From positions 186,001-250,000 of the forward strand of contig JADKJW010000005.1 in NCBI GenBank assembly GCA_016720835.1: a stretch of 64,000 nt of DNA, read 5' to 3'. The notes below the pieces were generated by a model. The model made no database searches and had not been told where the DNA came from. It saw only the letters and a program-made list of their open reading frames with translations. A program made the translations under genes and the position numbers. Source of the DNA: Ignavibacteria bacterium. GTDB taxonomy: Bacteria; Bacteroidota; Ignavibacteria; SZUA-365. This document shows, in pieces, positions 59,824 to 64,000 of the stretch. The number at the start of each line of letters is the position of its first letter. The stretch's first letter is position 1.

Positions 59824-61365
59824 ATGCAACACAGCGAATGGATTTGCGTCGTCGATTTCGGCTCCCAGTTCACGCAGCTGATCGCGCGCCGCGTCCGCGA
59901 AATCGGCGTGTACTCGGAGATTCTCCCCTTCCACACCGCGCTCGAAAAAATGACGGCGCATCCGCCGAAGGGCGTCATCCTCTCGGGCGGACCGAAGAGC
60001 GTGTACGAAGAGGGCGCGCCGAATGTCGGCAGGGAAGTGTTCGAGCTGGGCGTGCCCGTGCTGGGCATCTGTTACGGGCTGCAGCTCATGGCGATGCACT
60101 TCGACGGCGCGGTGGACGCCGCCGAACAGCGCGAATTCGGCAAGGCGGAACTCGTGATCGACGACGCGTCCGACCTTTTTTACGGCATCCCGCAGCGCTC
60201 CCGCGTCTGGATGAGTCACGGCGACGCGCTCTCGAAACTGCCGGCGTCCTACGAGGCGATCGCGCACACCGACAACGCGCCGATCTGCGCGATCCGGAAT
60301 CCGGAGAAGCGCCATTACGGCGTGCAGTTCCATCCCGAGGTCGTGCACACCGAGCACGGGAAGAATCTCCTCGAGAATTTCGTGATGCGCATCTGCGGCT
60401 GCACGGGCGGATGGACGCCGCGCTCCTTCATCGAACAGTCCGTCGAGGAGATCCGCGCCTTCGTGGGCGACGGCGACGTGATCTGCGCGCTCAGCGGCGG
60501 AGTGGACTCGAACGTCGCGGCCGTGCTGTTGCACCGCGCGATCGGCGACCGGCTGCATTGCATCCACATCGACAACGGGCTCATGCGCTCGGGCGAGAGC
60601 GCGCGGGTGGTGCGGGCGTTTCGCGACGAATTCGGCATCCCGCTGAAATTCGTCGACGCGTCCGACCTGTTCCTGACGCGTCTCGCGGGCGTCTCCGACC
60701 CCGAGCGCAAGCGCAGAATCATCGGCGCGGCCTTCATCGAGGTCTTCGAGAAGGAGGCCGCGGAGTGGCGCGACGCGCGTTTCCTCGCGCAGGGCACGCT
60801 GTATCCGGACGTGATCGAGTCGGTGAGTTTCAAAGGCCCGTCCGCCACCATCAAGACCCATCACAACGTCGGCGGCCTTCCGGAGAAGATGCATCTCCGC
60901 CTCGTAGAGCCGTTCCGCGAGCTCTTCAAGGACGAAGTGCGACGCGTCGGAGCGGAGCTCGGCGTGCCCGCGTCGATGATCCAGCGGCATCCCTTCCCCG
61001 GTCCCGGACTCGCCATCCGCGTGCTGGGCGACGTGACGAAGGAGCGTCTCGATCTCCTGCGCGCCGTGGATGAAATCTTCATCGAGGAAATTCGGAAGGC
61101 GGGCGAGTACGACAACATCTGGCAGGCCTTCGCGGTGCTGCTGCCGGTGCAGTCCGTCGGTGTGATGGGCGACGCCCGCACCTACGAGTTCACGACGGCC
61201 CTGCGCGCCGTCACGAGCGTGGACGGCATGACGGCCGACTGGGCGCGCATTCCGTACGACGTTCTGGAAACCATCTCCAATCGCATCATCAACGACGTGC
61301 GCGGCGTGAACCGGGTCGTGTACGACATCAGCTCGAAGCCCCCGGCAACCATCGAATGGGAGTGA
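59824..61365 (+). CDS. guaA: GMP synthase (glutamine-hydrolysing)
   Basis: 513 aa. Glutamine amidotransferase domain (1-190) with nucleophile Cys in LGICYGLQLMA and His/Glu in HPEVVHTEHG; ATP-pyrophosphatase domain with P-loop ALSGGVDSNVAA; dimerisation domain with RHPFPGPGLAIRVLG and the end KPPATIEWE. It aminates XMP to GMP. A TPR gene follows after 7 bases. Confidence 0.97.
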   Translation: MQHSEWICVVDFGSQFTQLIARRVREIGVYSEILPFHTALEKMTAHPPKGVILSGGPKSVYEEGAPNVGREVFELGVPVLGICYGLQLMAMHFDGAVDAAEQREFGKAELVIDDASDLFYGIPQRSRVWMSHGDALSKLPASYEAIAHTDNAPICAIRNPEKRHYGVQFHPEVVHTEHGKNLLENFVMRICGCTGGWTPRSFIEQSVEEIRAFVGDGDVICALSGGVDSNVAAVLLHRAIGDRLHCIHIDNGLMRSGESARVVRAFRDEFGIPLKFVDASDLFLTRLAGVSDPERKRRIIGAAFIEVFEKEAAEWRDARFLAQGTLYPDVIESVSFKGPSATIKTHHNVGGLPEKMHLRLVEPFRELFKDEVRRVGAELGVPASMIQRHPFPGPGLAIRVLGDVTKERLDLLRAVDEIFIEEIRKAGEYDNIWQAFAVLLPVQSVGVMGDARTYEFTTALRAVTSVDGMTADWARIPYDVLETISNRIINDVRGVNRVVYDISSKPPATIEWE

Positions 61366-61372
61366 TCCGGGC

Positions 61373-62245
61373 ATGAACGAGCACCAGTTCGGCCAGCTGC
61401 TCGACAAGGCGCAGTACTACGAGGAGCACCGCGAGTGGCTGCACGCCTCGCAGTACTACCTGCGCATCCTCCGCGCCCAGCCCGGGCTGTCCGACATTGC
61501 CGTCCGGCTCTCGGGCGTCTACGCCGAGATGGGGAATATCGCCGCGGCGGAGCAGGTGCTGCTCAACGCGCTCGGGCGCGACAACGGCAATCCCGATCTG
61601 CTCTTCGCGCTCGGGCGGATCTTCTACCGGGCGGAAGACCTCGACAAGGCGCTGTACTACTTCGAGCAGCTCATTCCGCACCGGATCCCGCAGGCGCACC
61701 ACACCATCGGGCTGATCCAGTATCAGAAGGGACAGTACGTCAAGGCGGAGCGCCATCTGCTCCGGGCCTTCGAACTCGACCCGGCGAACACCGGCGTGCA
61801 CACCATTCTCGCCGAGACCCTGCTCAAGAACGGCAAACCGCAGCGGGCGATCGAGGTGCTGCGCGAGATGCAGCGGCTGCAGCCCGGGGACTGGCAGAGC
61901 GGGTACCTGCTCGGCGTCGCGCACGTGGCGGCGAGGCAGTGGACGCAGGCGCTCGAGGCGTTCACGCTGCTGTTGCTCGTCCGTCCCGACGACGTCGACG
62001 CGCTCTGCGCGGCGTCGAGCGTCCTGGTGCAGGTGCGCGAGATGGGGACCGCCGAGGAATACCTGCGCAAGGCGCAGCGCCTCGCTCCGCGTTCCCCGGT
62101 CGTGCTGAATCATCTCGGGAGCTTCGCCCTGATGAAGGCCGACCGCGCGAAGGCGCGCGCGTGCTTCTCGGAGGTGCTGGAAATCGACCCGTCCAACGCG
62201 ACGGCCCTCGAGCATCTGCGGCTCCTCGAACCGGCAGCGCTCTAG
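61373..62245 (+). CDS. Tetratricopeptide-repeat protein
   Basis: 290 aa with no signal peptide. About seven TPR units (for example PDLLFALGRIFYRAEDLDKA, AHHTIGLIQYQKGQYVKAER, VVLNHLGSFALMKADRAKAR). A soluble scaffold for protein assembly; the partner is unknown. It lies 7 bases after guaA and 7 before the periplasmic-binding-like gene, so all three are probably one transcript. Confidence 0.88.
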   Translation: MNEHQFGQLLDKAQYYEEHREWLHASQYYLRILRAQPGLSDIAVRLSGVYAEMGNIAAAEQVLLNALGRDNGNPDLLFALGRIFYRAEDLDKALYYFEQLIPHRIPQAHHTIGLIQYQKGQYVKAERHLLRAFELDPANTGVHTILAETLLKNGKPQRAIEVLREMQRLQPGDWQSGYLLGVAHVAARQWTQALEAFTLLLLVRPDDVDALCAASSVLVQVREMGTAEEYLRKAQRLAPRSPVVLNHLGSFALMKADRAKARACFSEVLEIDPSNATALEHLRLLEPAAL

Positions 62246-62252
62246 GTCCGCC

Positions 62253-63974
62253 GTGCGCCCGGCCCTGATCGCGGCACTGTTCCTTCCCGTCCTGCTCGCG
62301 CCGATCCGCGCGCAGGACGACGGTGCGGGCGTCGAACGGACCTTCTCCGATGCGTTGGCGCTTTTCGAGCGCGGGCAGTTCGCCGCCGCCGCGGCGCGCT
62401 TCGATTCGCTGTGCGAGCGCGTCCCGGATCACGCGCGCTCCACCGCGGCCTGCATCATGGCCGCGCGCGCGCACGCGCGCTCGTACCGGCCCGCCCGGTC
62501 GCGCGCGCTGCTCGAACGCTTCCCGGAACGCTTCCCCGGCAGCCGCTACGCGGGCGAGGCCGCGATGCTGCTGGGCGACGTGCTCGTCAAGCTCGGTGAG
62601 CCGCGCGGCGCGTGGAAGCCCTACGGCCTGGCCTGGTCCGCCGCGACGGAGGAGGGCGACCGCGCGTCCGCACTCGCGCGCCTCGACTCGCTCGCGCGCG
62701 GAGAACCGGATATCCGCATCCTCGACTCCCTTGTTTCGCAGCCCGCGCTGCTGCCTTGCGCGGCGGCGGTGCTGCTCGGCTGCTGCGAGGACGCCGTGGC
62801 GCGCCGGAATCCGCGGCGCGCGGAAGACGCGCTGCGCCTGCTCGCGCCGCGCGCGCTGGACGCGGGGCAGCGCGCGCGGCGCGATGCCGCCCGGCAGCGC
62901 ATCGCGGCGGCGGCGGCCCCCGCGCGCATTGCGGTGGTGCTGCCGGCGCCGTTCGACGACCTCGAGAGAAATCTCGTCGTGCGCGATCTCCGCGACGGCC
63001 TCCTCACGGCGCTCGACATGCACCGGCAGCTCGGAGGAGCGCCCGTCGAAACCGAGCTCATCGTCTCCTCCTCCACGGACTCGATCCGGCGCGTGCTGCG
63101 CCGGCTCGCGGGCGAGGAACGCATCGTCGGCATCATCGGCGGCGTGTTCAGCGCGGACGCCTCTCTCCTGTCGCGCGCGGCGTCCGGGTGCGGCGTGCCC
63201 TGCGTCATTCCCGCCGCGACGGCCGAGGATCTCGCGACCGCGGGCGGAAACATCTTCCAGCTGAACACGCCCTTCGCCGTGCGCGGGGCCGTGCTGGCGG
63301 AGTACCTCGCGACGCGGAATCCCGTGCCGCGCGTCGCCGTGCTCGCGCCGATCGAGACGTTCGCGCGGGCGATCGCCAGCGCCTTCATCGACCGCGCGAA
63401 GGAACTCTCGGTGCCCATCGAGATCGTGTCCTGGTACGCGCCGGGAACAAAGGACTACCGAAGCCAGTATAAGACGATAGCCGGGAGGATACCGCCCGAC
63501 GACAGCGCGGCGGTGCTCTTCCTCCCGGTGCCGAGCCGGGAGCAGGCTGCCGCGATTCTCGCGGGAGCGCGGGCCGCGGGGGTTCGCGCGACCCTGCTCG
63601 GGGCGGGGGACTGGAACCATCCCGCGCTCTTCACCACCAGCGGTATGGAGGGACTTCGCATGGAATTCGAATCGGACTATGCCGTGCACACGGGATTTTC
63701 CCAGTACCTGGCGTTCGAATCCGCCTACCGGGCTCGCACGCAGCGCGACGTCACGCGCCATGCCGTGTTCGGCTACGACGCGGCGCGCTTTTTCCTGAAC
63801 GCGCTCCCCGCGGATCCGCAGGATCGCGGGGCGCTGCTCCGTCGCCTGCGCGCGGTGTACATCGGATTGCGGTCCCCCATCGATCTCTCGACAGGCCAGG
63901 CGAATCGCGGCATCAACATCATGACCGTGCAGGGCGGACGCATCAGCCGCCTGACGACCATTCCCGCGGAGTGA
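62253..63974 (+). CDS. Periplasmic ABC-type binding-protein-like protein with N-terminal TPR region
   Basis: 573 aa from GTG 62253, signal peptide MRPALIAALFLPVLLAPIRAQ. N-terminal TPR/YbgF-like helices (FSDALALFERGQFAAAAARF ... LLERFPERFPGSRYAGEAAM), then a type I periplasmic binding fold from about 225 (ARIAVVLPAPFDD, IVGIIGGVFSADASLLSR, CGVPCVIPAATAEDLATA, VPRVAVLAPIETFARAIA, FVGYDAARFF-like AVFGYDAARFF). This layout is like LpoA-type activators or Leu/Ile/Val-binding homologues. No transporter genes are beside it, so a regulatory rather than transport role is inferred. Confidence 0.85.
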   Translation: MRPALIAALFLPVLLAPIRAQDDGAGVERTFSDALALFERGQFAAAAARFDSLCERVPDHARSTAACIMAARAHARSYRPARSRALLERFPERFPGSRYAGEAAMLLGDVLVKLGEPRGAWKPYGLAWSAATEEGDRASALARLDSLARGEPDIRILDSLVSQPALLPCAAAVLLGCCEDAVARRNPRRAEDALRLLAPRALDAGQRARRDAARQRIAAAAAPARIAVVLPAPFDDLERNLVVRDLRDGLLTALDMHRQLGGAPVETELIVSSSTDSIRRVLRRLAGEERIVGIIGGVFSADASLLSRAASGCGVPCVIPAATAEDLATAGGNIFQLNTPFAVRGAVLAEYLATRNPVPRVAVLAPIETFARAIASAFIDRAKELSVPIEIVSWYAPGTKDYRSQYKTIAGRIPPDDSAAVLFLPVPSREQAAAILAGARAAGVRATLLGAGDWNHPALFTTSGMEGLRMEFESDYAVHTGFSQYLAFESAYRARTQRDVTRHAVFGYDAARFFLNALPADPQDRGALLRRLRAVYIGLRSPIDLSTGQANRGINIMTVQGGRISRLTTIPAE

Positions 63975-64000
63975 GCGCGGTGGGGAAGCCCGCGAACGCG

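Overview
The window reads as a GC-rich chromosome segment from the Bacteroidota/Chlorobiota (FCB) group, possibly a Kapabacteria- or Ignavibacteria-like lineage. The assignment is inferred from seven proteins with type IX secretion (T9SS) C-terminal sorting domains, a PorV/PorQ-type outer-membrane protein, PD40/OmpA lipoproteins, and promoters of the Bacteroidota form TTTG-N19-21-TAnnTTTG upstream of at least ten genes. No rRNA, CRISPR array, prophage or integrase was seen.

Layout. 1-2.6 kb: end of a T9SS cargo gene and a PorV/PorQ-like protein. 2.6-5.9 kb: OmpR-type regulator and PDZ-7TM-GAF histidine kinase. 6-11.9 kb: double-vWA surface protein, beta-barrel protein and PD40-OmpA protein (frameshifted). 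12-14 kb: SDR oxidoreductase and a REP-associated tyrosine transposase (RAYT) embedded in two related families of 20-bp hairpin repeats. 14-18.1 kb: BNR-repeat T9SS protein, divergent from a SurA/PpiC-like isomerase. 18.1-19.7 kb: 1.6 kb of tandem palindromic repeats, then tRNA-Pro. 19.9-25 kb: ECF sigma factor, YmdB-type phosphoesterase, folD, an alanine-dehydrogenase-like gene and a CoA-transferase. 25-31.8 kb: a second beta-barrel plus PD40-OmpA pair with two vWA T9SS proteins. 31.8-32.1 kb: second hairpin array, then trmH and tRNA-Met. 33-39.2 kb: an AT-richer accessory stretch (two BNR T9SS proteins, a duplicated small secreted protein, a broken lipoprotein gene). 39.2-42.2 kb: broken membrane protein, deoC, two SPOR lipoproteins. 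42.2-48.8 kb: minus-strand operon (GalT-like/DUF4921, tsaD, mltG, ABC-type permease, Ig-like lipoprotein with an amber codon). 48.9-56.7 kb: rpsU, a Cys/Met-metabolism PLP enzyme, then a cell-envelope operon (L,D-transpeptidase, two lipoproteins, a FemAB/GNAT-like protein, a TonB-receptor-like protein). 56.8-64 kb: efp-accB-accC-gcvH and guaA-TPR-periplasmic-binding-like protein.

The core genes serve translation (efp, rpsU, tsaD, trmH), one-carbon/nucleotide metabolism (folD, gcvH, guaA, deoC) and fatty-acid synthesis (accBC). They are interleaved with a large load of secreted surface proteins. The most unusual feature is the RAYT and its hairpins. Two families share base pairs, loop and an outer GGAG foot but have covarying central arms; they form REPIN-like inverted pairs at two loci, supply codons to two proteins, and sit between convergent gene ends. 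Five genes are broken by frameshifts or a stop codon, so base-level accuracy of the assembly should be considered.
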